The translations under genes were made by a program, and so were the position numbers. A stretch of DNA of 47,081 bases from UBA11957 sp963603285. GTDB taxonomy: Bacteria; Bacillota; Clostridia; Lachnospirales; Lachnospiraceae. The stretch spans positions 1 to 47,081 of the forward strand of contig CAVCMG010000022.1 in the NCBI GenBank assembly GCA_963603285.1, in the 5' to 3' direction. Shown here piece after piece: positions 7,101 to 15,365 of this stretch. The stretch's first letter is position 1. Each line of letters starts with the position of its first letter. The notes below the pieces were generated by a model that was given only the letters and a program-made list of their open reading frames with translations, did no database searches and had not been told where the DNA came from.

Positions 7101-8186
7101 CTAGTGTGACTTCAGCTCCTTCCAGAGCTGGCTGTAATATCTTTCATCTTCTTCACCCAGATACTTGTAAACCTCGCACTTATCGAGTATCTCCTGATCC
7201 GGGAAGATCGTGTAATCCTCTTTTGTCTCTTCATCCAGCGCATCGTACACGGCCTTATTCGGTGTTGCATAGTAAATATAGTCAAAGTTCATCATGCCGA
7301 TATCTTCACGGTTCATGAAATCAATGAATTTCTCTGCCGCCTTCTTATGCTTTGCCGTTTTCGGGATCATAAAGCAGTCAAACCAGATATTGGATCCTTC
7401 CTTCGGCACACAGTAATCCAGCGCATCGTTGGCTTCCATCGCTGCCGTTGCATCGCCGGAATAGATCATCGCCATCGCCGCATCACCGGAGATCATCGCA
7501 TCCCGGGACTCGTCCACAAGATACGCCATGACATTCTTTTTCTGATCAAACAGCTTCTGCTGTGCATGCACAAGCAGATTCTTGTCCGTTGTGTTGATGG
7601 ATTCTCCCATCAGCTTCAGCGGAGCAATAAAGGCATCACGCATACTGTTCTCCATGATGATCTGGTCACTGTACTTCGGATTCCAGAGGATATCCCAGCT
7701 GTCCACCTCTTCATCTACCATCTCGGTATTATAGCAGATACCCACCGTGCCCCAGAAATACGGCACAGCATACTTATTCTCCGGGTCAAAGGCCCGACAA
7801 AATTCCAGATATTTCGGATCCAGATTGTCGTAATATTCCATATCCGCTGTATCAATCTCCTGCACCTCACCGGCAAGGATCATCTTTTCCACCATATAAT
7901 CGGAAGTACAGATCAGATCATAGTCGATCGCTCCGGACTGATACTTTGTATACATATCCTCCGGCGTCACGTATTCCTCATATTTGACCTTGATGCCTGT
8001 CTCCTGCTCAAACAGATCCAGCACATCCCGGTCGATATAATCGCCATAGTTAAAGACGATCAGTGTGTCATCCTCCCCGGAAGCTGCAGCTGTGCTTTCG
8101 GTCTCCCCGCTGCCATTCTGCGCACCACAGCCGCACAAAGCCAGAGCTAAAAGCATACTTCCTGCCAAAACCGTCCTTTTTTTCAT
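7101..8186 (-). CDS. potD: Spermidine/putrescine ABC transporter substrate-binding lipoprotein PotD
   Basis: A 361-residue lipoprotein. Its signal peptide (MKKRTVLAGSMLLALALCGC) ends in a lipobox whose Cys would be lipidated, followed by a Ser/Thr/Glu-rich linker. The mature part has the PotD/PotF fold: VFNYGDYIDRDVLDLFE, YDLICTSDYMVEKM, PYFWGTVGICYN and a C-terminal AAEKFIDFMNRED. It captures polyamines outside the membrane and delivers them to PotB/PotC. The start at ATG 8186 is supported by GGAGG 5 nt upstream; the frame continues 21 codons further upstream without a signal sequence. It is the last gene of the operon, 69 nt after potC. Polyamine preference (putrescine or spermidine) cannot be read from sequence alone. 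Confidence 0.93.
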   Translation of the reverse strand: MKKRTVLAGSMLLALALCGCGAQNGSGETESTAAASGEDDTLIVFNYGDYIDRDVLDLFEQETGIKVKYEEYVTPEDMYTKYQSGAIDYDLICTSDYMVEKMILAGEVQEIDTADMEYYDNLDPKYLEFCRAFDPENKYAVPYFWGTVGICYNTEMVDEEVDSWDILWNPKYSDQIIMENSMRDAFIAPLKLMGESINTTDKNLLVHAQQKLFDQKKNVMAYLVDESRDAMISGDAAMAMIYSGDATAAMEANDALDYCVPKEGSNIWFDCFMIPKTAKHKKAAEKFIDFMNREDIGMMNFDYIYYATPNKAVYDALDEETKEDYTIFPDQEILDKCEVYKYLGEEDERYYSQLWKELKSH

Positions 8187-8255
8187 ATTTTCCTCCACAT
8201 ATCCTCTCTCCATGGTTTCAAAACCTCCGTTTATGAGGATATTTTTCACTCTCTG

Positions 8256-9035
8256 TTAAGCCTCTTCCTGCTTTGCCGAAATCCGGTTCACCACAAACAG
8301 GATCCCCAGAATCGCCAGAAACAGCAGTGTAGACATCGCATACATCTCCGGATTGATACCACGGCGTACCTCCTGGTACAGCATCGTAGAGATCGTATTG
8401 ATACCGGCACCCTTGGTAAAATACGTGATAATAAAATCATCCAGCGAAATCGTAAACGCCATCAGAAAGCCGGAAAAAATCCCCGGTACCAGCTCCGGCA
8501 GAACCACCTTGACAAACGCATAGACAGGGCCAGCCCCCAGATCCAGTGCAGCCTCATACGTCGTCTTGCTGGCCGAGCGAAGTCGCGGCGTGACATTTAA
8601 AATGACATACGGAATGCCCAGCGTCACATGACCGATCAGCATCGAGGCATACCCCAGGGACATAAACCGGACAAACAGCAGCATGATCGCAATACCCGTA
8701 ACGATGTCCGCATTCAGCATCGGAATATTCGTGATCGTCGTGATCACGGACTGTGCCCGCTTGCTCATCACCGTCATGCCGATGCATGCCAGCGTACCGA
8801 GGATCGTAGCGATCAGCGCTGCCGATGTCGTCAGAATCAGCGACGTCTGCACAGCATGGATCACTTCCTCATTCTGGAACAGCTGGATGTACCAGTCGAA
8901 TGTAAAACCACCCCAGACCGTACGCGCCTTTGACGCATTGAACGAACAGACGATCAGTACTGCGATCGGTGCATATAAAAGGAAAAAGATCAGTCCTACA
9001 TAAAATTTCTGGAGAAAGGATTTTGCTCTTACCAT
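8256..9035 (-). CDS. potC: Spermidine/putrescine ABC transporter permease PotC
   Basis: A 259-residue inner-membrane permease with about six hydrophobic segments, starting at GLIFFLLYAPIAVLIVCSF. The cytoplasmic EAA loop that docks on the ATPase is clear (YEAALDLGAGPVYAFVKVVLPE). C-terminal LDDFIITYFTKG is typical of PotC/PotI. It pairs with PotB to form the polyamine channel. The ATG overlaps the end of potB by 7 nt, with GGGGAGGG just upstream, indicating coupled translation. Confidence 0.93.
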   Translation of the reverse strand: MVRAKSFLQKFYVGLIFFLLYAPIAVLIVCSFNASKARTVWGGFTFDWYIQLFQNEEVIHAVQTSLILTTSAALIATILGTLACIGMTVMSKRAQSVITTITNIPMLNADIVTGIAIMLLFVRFMSLGYASMLIGHVTLGIPYVILNVTPRLRSASKTTYEAALDLGAGPVYAFVKVVLPELVPGIFSGFLMAFTISLDDFIITYFTKGAGINTISTMLYQEVRRGINPEMYAMSTLLFLAILGILFVVNRISAKQEEA

Positions 9036-9853
9036 ATCATCTGTCCCTCCCCTGATTTATCGTATTTATTCATGATCGCCATACTGATAAAGATAAAGAT
9101 CATCAGCACGATTGACAGACCGGAACCCAAGTTCCAGTTATTCGTCAGCGAAAATTCCTGATCAATGACATTACCGATCAGAAGTACCTTGGAACCGCCA
9201 AGGATATCTGCGATAACAAACTCGGAAATACCCGGCACAAATACCATGACAATACCACTCAAAACGCCCGGCACAGACAGCGGCAGGATAATATGCAGAA
9301 ATACCGTCCTGGCATCTGCTCCCAGATCTCTGGCCGCCTCGATCACACTCTTGTCGATCTTGCACATCACATTATAGATCGGCAGGATCATAAACGGCAG
9401 ATACTCATACGTCATACCGATCAGGATCGCCGTCTTGGAATACATGATATGCAGCGGTTTGATGCCGAAAAAGCCAAGGATGGCATTTAAAATACCGGTA
9501 TTTGACAGGATCATCTGCAGCGCCATGATACGCAGCAGGAAATTGATCCACATCGGCAGCATAAACAGCATGATGATCGTACCGCTTCTTCCTCTGGCGG
9601 TATTACTTAAAATATAAGCCAGCGGATAGGCGAGAATCAGGCTGATCAGCGTGGAACCAAAGGCAATCAGAATCGATTCCCACAAGGCTTTCGCATGGAT
9701 AGGATCTGCGATCGCCAGAAAATTGTCCAGGGTAAACTGGCCGTCGCCGCTGGTAAATCCATAATACAGGATCATCAAAAGCGGCAGAATGATAAAACCG
9801 ACAGCCCAGACCAGATAGGGACCTGTCAGCAGCTTTCTCTTATTCGTATTCAT
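9029..9853 (-). CDS. potB: Spermidine/putrescine ABC transporter permease PotB
   Basis: A 274-residue permease with about six membrane spans, beginning LTGPYLVWAVGFIILPLLMILYYG. The EAA loop reads IEAARDLGADARTVFLHIILP. It forms a heterodimer with PotC, energised by PotA. The ATG at 9853 is preferred over a position 7 codons upstream because it matches the usual PotB N-terminus and has AAGGCGG in range; it overlaps potA by 14 nt. Confidence 0.92.
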   Translation of the reverse strand: MNTNKRKLLTGPYLVWAVGFIILPLLMILYYGFTSGDGQFTLDNFLAIADPIHAKALWESILIAFGSTLISLILAYPLAYILSNTARGRSGTIIMLFMLPMWINFLLRIMALQMILSNTGILNAILGFFGIKPLHIMYSKTAILIGMTYEYLPFMILPIYNVMCKIDKSVIEAARDLGADARTVFLHIILPLSVPGVLSGIVMVFVPGISEFVIADILGGSKVLLIGNVIDQEFSLTNNWNLGSGLSIVLMIFIFISMAIMNKYDKSGEGQMIW

Positions 9854-10922
9854 CGATCGGCACCGCCTTCTCATCGTCAGACTCCGGCTTGTTCATGATC
9901 TGGATATTGAACGGATCGACATAGATGCCGACCTTTTCCCCCGGCTGATGGGCAACCGTACTCTGTACCAGCCACTCATAGCCGTTGGCCATAACCTCCA
10001 TCTCATAATGCACGCCCTTAAAGATCAGATTGGTCACTACGCCGTCCAGATGCCCCTTTCCGGTCACACCAAGGATCACATCCTCCGGACGGATCACGAC
10101 ATCGACCGGTTTATTTGTACCAAAGCCGGTATCGACACAGGGGAATTTCACACCCAGGGTTTCCACCAGCTTATCCTCGATCATGATGCCGTCGATGATA
10201 TTGCTGTCACCGATAAAGTCGGCGACGAAAGCATTCTCCGGTTCATTGTAGATATCCTCCGGCGTACCCATCTGCTGGATATAGCCCTGGTTCATGACAA
10301 CGACCGTATCCGACATGGTCAGTGCTTCCTCCTGATCGTGGGTAACATACACAAACGTGATGCCCAGCTCATTTTTCAGACGCACCAGCTCATACTGCAT
10401 CTCCTGCCGGAGCTTTAAATCCAGCGCACCAAGCGGCTCATCCAAAAGCAGCACCTTTGGCTCATTGACGATGGCACGGGCAATCGCGATACGCTGCTGC
10501 TGTCCACCGGACAGGGACATCGGATTTCGCTTCTCATACCCCTCCAGATTCACCAGCTTTAACGCATAGGCAATCTTATCCTTAATATATGCATCCGTCT
10601 TTCCGCTGATTTTCAGGCCAAAAGCGATATTATCCGCCACGGTCATATGGGGGAACAGCGCATATTTCTGGAAAACGGTGTTCAGATTTCTCTTATTCGG
10701 TGCCAGACGGGTAATATCCTGTCCGTCAAACATGACACGCCCCTGATCCGGCATAACAAAACCGCCGAGAATACGAAGTGTTGTCGTCTTACCGCATCCG
10801 GACGGTCCCAGAAGTGTCAGAAACTCATTCTCATGGATGGTCAGATTCAGATCATCCAGTATCATCTCCCCGTCAAACGATTTGGAGATATGTTCAAAAT
10901 CGATCAATGGCTGTTTACTCAA
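9840..10922 (-). CDS. potA: Spermidine/putrescine ABC transporter ATPase PotA
   Basis: A 360-residue ABC ATPase. Walker A is GPSGCGKT (39-46), signature LSGGQQQR (137-144), Walker B VLLLDEP (about 157-163), and the switch His lies in VTHDQEEAL. The C-terminal third (about 240-350) is the TOBE regulatory region typical of PotA/MalK-like subunits. It hydrolyses ATP on the cytoplasmic face to drive polyamine uptake through PotB/PotC. It is the second gene of the operon, 109 nt after the regulator and overlapping potB. Confidence 0.95.
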   Translation of the reverse strand: MSKQPLIDFEHISKSFDGEMILDDLNLTIHENEFLTLLGPSGCGKTTTLRILGGFVMPDQGRVMFDGQDITRLAPNKRNLNTVFQKYALFPHMTVADNIAFGLKISGKTDAYIKDKIAYALKLVNLEGYEKRNPMSLSGGQQQRIAIARAIVNEPKVLLLDEPLGALDLKLRQEMQYELVRLKNELGITFVYVTHDQEEALTMSDTVVVMNQGYIQQMGTPEDIYNEPENAFVADFIGDSNIIDGIMIEDKLVETLGVKFPCVDTGFGTNKPVDVVIRPEDVILGVTGKGHLDGVVTNLIFKGVHYEMEVMANGYEWLVQSTVAHQPGEKVGIYVDPFNIQIMNKPESDDEKAVPIDEYE

Positions 10923-11031
10923 CTCTCAATCCTCCTGTGTATATGTGCACCTGCAAACCGCCGCAGCCTGCTTTTCCTTTCCTTTTTCTCAGATCTGCCG
11001 CGCTTTCACTCTCTTACAGATGCCTCTGGTT

Positions 11032-11565
11032 TTAAAAACTCGGTGGTGTGCTGACCCAGATCAGCTGTGCTCCGGAATCGGAGCTGATCGAATGCCGCTT
11101 GGAGGGTACAAAGTAAAACGACTCTCCGGCCCGTACCGGAATCAGCTTTTTCCCCAGATGGATCGTAATCTCTCCGGCGATCACATAACCAAACTCCTCT
11201 CCCTCATGGGGGTTATCCGGGTATGATGAACCACCCGGCTCCAGCGTCAGACGTATTGGCTCCATCTCATGCTTCTGGGCATTGGGGATAATCCATTCGA
11301 TCCGCGCCTTTCTGTCCGTTTCCTCTTTGACGAAGTAATCCTCCTGTGAAAAGGCGATCTGTTCGTCTGTCTCGTCCTGAAAAAAGGTGGCAATATCCGT
11401 ACCGAGACACTGTAGGATATCCACCAGCGTAGCAATGGAAGGTGAGGTCAGATCGCGCTCCAGCTGGGAAATAAATCCTTTCGAAAGCTCGGTGCGGTCG
11501 GCCAGCTCCTCCTGTGTCAGACCCTTCTGTACACGAAGATCCTTGATTTTGCTGCCGATTTCCAT
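11032..11565 (-). CDS. XRE-cupin transcriptional regulator of the polyamine operon (PuuR-like)
   Basis: A 177-residue regulator. The N-terminal helix-turn-helix (about 4-60: KIKDLRVQKGLTQEELADRT...GFISQLERD) is of the XRE/Cro type. The C-terminal cupin domain (about 95-177) contains HEGEEFGYVIAGEI and FYFVPSKRHSI, as in PuuR-type regulators that sense polyamines or related amines. The ATG at 11565 sits 5 nt after AGGAGG, a near-perfect site; an ATG 8 codons upstream lacks one. As the first gene before potABCD, with two matching palindromes in its promoter region, it very likely controls itself and the importer, with polyamine as the probable effector. The ligand is inferred from family and context. 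Confidence 0.88.
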   Translation of the reverse strand: MEIGSKIKDLRVQKGLTQEELADRTELSKGFISQLERDLTSPSIATLVDILQCLGTDIATFFQDETDEQIAFSQEDYFVKEETDRKARIEWIIPNAQKHEMEPIRLTLEPGGSSYPDNPHEGEEFGYVIAGEITIHLGKKLIPVRAGESFYFVPSKRHSISSDSGAQLIWVSTPPSF

Positions 11566-11615
11566 GCAAACCTCCTGCTTGTAACTCATGTGTTAGTTCT
11601 ATGTAATATTAAAAA

Positions 11616-11640
11616 TGGAGTTTAGTAAAACTAAACTCCA
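11616..11640. promoter_or_regulatory. Operator 1 of the polyamine operon
   Basis: A perfect 10-bp inverted repeat, TGGAGTTTAG and CTAAACTCCA with a 5-nt loop. Its core is GAGTTTA-N7-TAAACTC. It lies just downstream of the -10 box, over the expected transcription start, where a bound repressor would block the promoter. Confidence 0.7.
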
Positions 11641-11645
11641 CAGGA

Positions 11646-11673
11646 ATTATATCGCTTTTTGTAAGAAAGTCAA
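11646..11673 (-). promoter_or_regulatory. Sigma-A promoter of the regulator-potABCD operon
   Basis: TTGACT (11673-11668), 16-nt spacer, TATAAT (11651-11646) on the minus strand, about 80 nt before the regulator start. It is flanked by the two identical-type operators. Confidence 0.8.
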
Positions 11674-11693
11674 GGCTTATTATTGATAAATTT

Positions 11694-11716
11694 TGAGTTT
11701 ATTTTTGCTAAACTCA
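11694..11716. promoter_or_regulatory. Operator 2 of the polyamine operon
   Basis: TGAGTTTA and TAAACTCA separated by 7 nt, the same GAGTTTA-N7-TAAACTC pattern as the downstream site, located about 20 nt upstream of the -35 box. The centres of the two sites are about 77 bp apart. The remaining stretch to the nudC stop at 11835 shows no further feature. Confidence 0.65.
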
Positions 11717-11834
11717 GGTGCTATCGTTTTTGTGTATATCGCATGCAAATTTTTTGTAAAATTTCCTGTCATTCTATGGCATTTCCGATACAATTTCTTC
11801 ATTCTACCGTAAAAGAACCTGTCCTACCACACTT

Positions 11835-12674
11835 TTACATATCCTTCTGCAGCGTTCCCATCCGGAATCTGCGGATCATTTCTCTGGTCAGGCTGGAATA
11901 ATCCGGGATTTCCGGAATTTCTTCGGGTTTCAGCCAGACGGCCTTTGAAAGCTCGTGATCGTCCAGACTGATCCTGTGGCTGCCGGACAGTCTCGCTGTA
12001 TAGCCAAGCATCAGGTTTCCGTCAAAGCCCCAGGGCTGGCTGTCATAGTACTTGATATGTTCAATATGAAGTCCCGTCTCCTCCAGAACCTCCCGGGCCA
12101 CACACTCTTCCGCCGTCTCGCCGATCTCCACGAATCCGGCCACCAGCGCATACGCCGCCGTCTTACGTCCCGCATACTTCGTCAAAAGCAGCCGTTCTCC
12201 ATCCGTCACCGCTACAATGATCGCCGGAGAAATCTTCGGAAACATCATATTCCCGCACTTCGGACATCGCATCATCCGCTGTGCCTTATCATGCACCGCC
12301 TTCGTACCACAACATCCGCAAAACTGCACCGACCGATACCACTGGTACAGATGTCTCGCCGTCATCCCCGCAAACGCCTCACTCACCGGCATCTTATCCC
12401 TCAGCTGTATCGCCGTCACCGCCTTAAACCCGGCAAACGCCTTCTCCTCAGCCACCGCCTTCGCCAGAAAATACATCCTCCCATCCAGCGAAAACAGATA
12501 CACATACTCCCCGATCTTATCCTTCACTTCCCCATAATAAGGAAACCGAATCTCCCCGTCCTTCTCCTCTAACAACAACCTGTCCTCAAAAAACAACATC
12601 ACACAACTGTCATCCGTAATCTCCACAAACCGATACTGATTATCCAGCATCTGCGGCGCTATCTCATGTATCAT
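11835..12674 (-). CDS. nudC: NAD(H) pyrophosphatase / NAD-cap hydrolase NudC
   Basis: A 279-residue Nudix hydrolase that splits NADH into NMNH and AMP and, in characterised members, removes NAD caps from RNA. The zinc ribbon is formed by C119/C122 and C137/C140. The Nudix box runs from G180 (GFVEIGE) through REVLEETG (194-201) with all metal-binding Glu residues. The NudC signature appears as SQPWGF (212-217), where the classical motif is SQPWPF. The ATG at 12674 is chosen for GGAGGT 9 nt upstream; a longer in-frame start lacks a site. It is apparently a single gene, preceded by a repeat element rather than an operon partner. Confidence 0.92.
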   Translation of the reverse strand: MIHEIAPQMLDNQYRFVEITDDSCVMLFFEDRLLLEEKDGEIRFPYYGEVKDKIGEYVYLFSLDGRMYFLAKAVAEEKAFAGFKAVTAIQLRDKMPVSEAFAGMTARHLYQWYRSVQFCGCCGTKAVHDKAQRMMRCPKCGNMMFPKISPAIIVAVTDGERLLLTKYAGRKTAAYALVAGFVEIGETAEECVAREVLEETGLHIEHIKYYDSQPWGFDGNLMLGYTARLSGSHRISLDDHELSKAVWLKPEEIPEIPDYSSLTREMIRRFRMGTLQKDM

Positions 12675-12774
12675 CTTCTCATAACCTCCATCACATTTTC
12701 TATACTTAGTTAGACTCAAGACTTTTCCCCTCGTCTTCTCCGTCCCGTACTTAACCCAGCGTTCCTCACAGACA

Positions 12775-12971
12775 GGGAAACTGCCGGATATGTCAGCACC
12801 AGTCCTCTATGTTAGATTTCTAGCAACTTTACCTGAGTAAAAGAAAGCTCCACTGGAGCTTCCTTTTACATGCTTAGGCAGCAAGAGTCCGAGACCTCAG
12901 GCTCGGACCGGCGCAGGCGGAGCGTAAAATCTAACATAGAGGACTGGTGCTGACATATTCGGCAGTTTCCC
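12775..12971. repeat. Structured intergenic repeat, copy 1 (core with locus-specific inverted arms)
   Basis: Arms of 45 bp (12775-12819 and 12927-12971) are inverted complements with one G/T mismatch. They enclose a 107-bp core that recurs at about 15.1 and 25.5 kb. The core has a hairpin around CTCCACTGGAG with long flanking arms, and a second hairpin with GTCCGAG and CTCGGAC arms, followed by CAGGCGGAGCG. The arm sequence is unique to this locus. The element begins 8 nt after the stop of the yerC-like gene and fills most of the 304-nt gap before nudC; the remaining 12675-12774 shows nothing clear. Confidence 0.8.
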
Positions 12972-12978
12972 GTCCCTT

Positions 12979-13272
12979 TTATTTTTCTTTCTGCATCTCT
13001 TCGATCATCCGCGGCATACACCCCGTCCCATAATCCATGACACGTTTCACCCGGCTGATCGTAGCCGTACTGGCACTGGTCTTATCCAGAATCTCCAGAT
13101 ACACCTTGTCCTGCAAAAGAAGACTCATCACCTCATATCTCTGCTCCATAGCAGATAACTCTGTCGGTGAACACAGATCCTCAAAGAATGCAATGCATTC
13201 GTCTATATCCTGAAGCTTGAGGATAGCTTCAAACATTTCCCTTACATGTTCTTTTTTTACAATCTTTGCCAT
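12979..13272 (-). CDS. YerC/YecD family TrpR-related DNA-binding protein
   Basis: A 97-residue protein of the YerC family (TrpR-like helix-turn-helix). The family segment LCSPTELSAMEQRYEVMSLLL and the recognition region TSASTATISRVKRVMDYG are intact, followed by a short charged tail. The fold is known to resemble the Trp repressor, but its ligand and targets are not established. The ATG at 13272 follows GGAGGT by 10 nt. It is not linked to tryptophan genes here; the neighbours are a repeat element and the ABC-F gene. Confidence 0.88.
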   Translation of the reverse strand: MAKIVKKEHVREMFEAILKLQDIDECIAFFEDLCSPTELSAMEQRYEVMSLLLQDKVYLEILDKTSASTATISRVKRVMDYGTGCMPRMIEEMQKEK

Positions 13273-13396
13273 ACCAAATGACACCTCCACGTTAATACTC
13301 TCATTTTAACACACTAAAGTGCGTTGGTAAACAGGCAAAAAAGATACTTTTCAGACAATTATGCATATTGCATCAAATATTTCTTATCCCCAGGCA

Positions 13397-13426
13397 TAAA
13401 AACTGCCCGGCATTTACCAGGCAGTC
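13397..13426 (-). terminator. Intrinsic terminator of the ABC-F gene
   Basis: A 9-bp stem (13402-13410 with 13417-13425, one G-U pair) with a 6-nt loop and a T run on the minus strand, about 20 nt after the ABC-F stop. Confidence 0.85.
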
Positions 13427-13444
13427 AAACTAATTTTTATAATA

Positions 13445-15001
13445 TTAAAATACTTTCGTTGTCCACTGTGTGCAGTCCCATACCTGCGTGGCCAGTCCTT
13501 CGTAGAAATCCGGCTCATGGCAGACCATAAGGATACTTCCCTTGTAGGCCTGCAATGCACGTTTCAGTTCATCCTTGGCATCCACATCCAGATGGTTCGT
13601 CGGCTCGTCGAGTACAAGGACGTTGCTTTCACGGTTAATCAGCTTACACAGACGTACCTTTGCCTGCTCGCCGCCGCTCAAAACCTTAACCTTGCTCTCG
13701 ATATGCTTCGTGGTCAGTCCACATTTGGCAAGTGCCGCACGCACCTCGTACTGGGAAAATCCCGGAAATTCCTGCCACATTTCTTCGATGCAGGTCGTAT
13801 TGATACTCTGATCCATCTCCTGCTCAAAATAGCCGACCTGCAGAAATTCTCCCTGCTCTACTTCGCCGGACAGCGCTGGGATCAGTCCGAGGATGCTTTT
13901 TAACAGTGTCGTTTTACCAATACCGTTAGCTCCGGTCAGAACGATCTTTTCACCTCTTTCCATCTGCAGATCCAGCGGTGAGGACAGGGGTTCATCGTAA
14001 CCGATGACCAGCTGCTTTGTCTCAAAAATATATCTTCCCGGTGTGCGAGCCTCTTTAAAGTGAAATTCCGGCTTCGGTTTTTCAGCAGCCAGCTCGATCA
14101 TATCCATATTGTCGAGCTTCTTCTGGCGGGACATGGCCATATTTCTGGTTGCTACGCGGGCTTTGTTTCTGGCCACAAAATCCTTGAGGTCGGCGATTTC
14201 TTTCTGCTGCTTATTGTAGGCAGCTTCCAGCTGGGCCTTTTTCATGGCATAGACTTCCTGGAATTTGTCATAATCTCCCGGGTAACGGTTCAGTTCGCCG
14301 TTGTCCATATGATAGATCAGGTTAATGACGCTGTTTAAAAACGGAATATCATGGGAGATCAGGATGAACGCATTTTCATAATCATTGAGATATCGTTTCA
14401 GCCATTCGATATGCTCAACATCGAGGTAATTGGTCGGCTCGTCAAGGAGCAGGATGTCGGGCTTTTCGAGCAGAAGCTTGGCCAGCAGGACTTTGGTTCG
14501 CTGACCGCCGGAAAGCTCGGTGACGTCACGGTCAAGGCCGAGATCCAGTAATCCTAATGCTCTGGCGACTTCTTCTACTTTACTGTCGATCATATAGAAA
14601 TCATGGGCATCGAGGAGGTCCTGCAGGGTGCCGGACTCTTCCATAAGGGCATCCATTTCTTCGGGGGAGGCTTCGCCCATGAGGCCGTAGACTTCGTTCA
14701 TGCGGGTTTCCATTTCATAGAGGAAGTCGAAGGCGGAGGCGAGGACGTCGCGGATGGACATGCCTTTTGTCAGAACGGTATGCTGATCGAGGTAACCGAC
14801 GCGGACATGTTTGGCCCATTCGATTTTGCCTTCGTCGGGCATGAGTTTTCCGGTGATAATATTCATGAAGGTGGATTTTCCTTCGCCGTTGGCGCCGACG
14901 AGGCCGATGTGTTCGCCTTTCAGGAGGCGGAAGGATACGTCGGTGAAGATGGTGCGGTCGCCGAAGCCGTGGCTTAAGTGTTCTACGGTGAGTATGCTCA
15001 T
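13445..15001 (-). CDS. ABC-F family ATPase (YkpA/YbiT-like)
   Basis: A 518-residue soluble protein with two ABC ATPase domains and no membrane segment, the hallmark of ABC-F translation factors that act in the ribosomal E site. The first domain has Walker A GANGEGKST (36-44), signature ELSGGQRTK and Walker B ILLLDEPTN. The second has GANGIGKTT, VLSGGEQAK and VLVLDEPTNHLD. The interdomain linker (about 250-300: QKEIADLKDFVARNKARVATRN) is the part that reaches toward tRNA and the peptidyl-transferase centre. Its length fits YkpA/YbiT-like housekeeping members rather than long antibiotic-resistance types, but resistance cannot be excluded. AAGGGAG lies 9 nt before the ATG. The gene appears to be monocistronic, with repeat copy 2 in its upstream region. 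Confidence 0.92.
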   Translation of the reverse strand: MSILTVEHLSHGFGDRTIFTDVSFRLLKGEHIGLVGANGEGKSTFMNIITGKLMPDEGKIEWAKHVRVGYLDQHTVLTKGMSIRDVLASAFDFLYEMETRMNEVYGLMGEASPEEMDALMEESGTLQDLLDAHDFYMIDSKVEEVARALGLLDLGLDRDVTELSGGQRTKVLLAKLLLEKPDILLLDEPTNYLDVEHIEWLKRYLNDYENAFILISHDIPFLNSVINLIYHMDNGELNRYPGDYDKFQEVYAMKKAQLEAAYNKQQKEIADLKDFVARNKARVATRNMAMSRQKKLDNMDMIELAAEKPKPEFHFKEARTPGRYIFETKQLVIGYDEPLSSPLDLQMERGEKIVLTGANGIGKTTLLKSILGLIPALSGEVEQGEFLQVGYFEQEMDQSINTTCIEEMWQEFPGFSQYEVRAALAKCGLTTKHIESKVKVLSGGEQAKVRLCKLINRESNVLVLDEPTNHLDVDAKDELKRALQAYKGSILMVCHEPDFYEGLATQVWDCTQWTTKVF

Positions 15002-15088
15002 TGTTTGATTCTCCCTTGGAATTTATCTTAACAGTCTGATTTGAAATTATAACTGGTTTATGTTGGTTTGTCTATATGAAAAAGGGAC

Positions 15089-15233
15089 GAAGAAAGAGAG
15101 AAAACAGGGTGGGCATATACAGTTGTTCTCTGCGCTCCGCCTCCGTCGGTCCGAGCCTGTGGTCTCGGACTCTTACTCGGCAAAGTCGCTTGATAACAAC
15201 TGTATATGCCCACCCTGTTTTCTCTCTTTCTTC
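15089..15233. repeat. Structured intergenic repeat, copy 2 (inverted orientation, shortened core)
   Basis: Perfect 39-bp inverted arms (15089-15127 and 15195-15233) enclose a 67-bp core in the opposite orientation to copies 1 and 3. The core keeps the GTCCGAG/CTCGGAC hairpin, the AGCGACTTTGCC segment and GGAGGCGGAGCGC, but lacks the roughly 40-nt hairpin around CTCCACTGGAG. The arm sequence is unrelated to that of the other copies. It lies between the metal exporter and the ABC-F gene; the rest of 15002-15365 shows no other feature. Confidence 0.8.
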
Positions 15234-15365
15234 TGTGTATTGAGGAAATGTACTTTGGCATACAGAACTATTTCATTATGTTCGTGCATGCGCAATCAAT
15301 TATATAATCTCACGCATCTTGGAGCTGCCAAACAAAACGCTGCATTATCCTCGTCTTGCTTTCTG

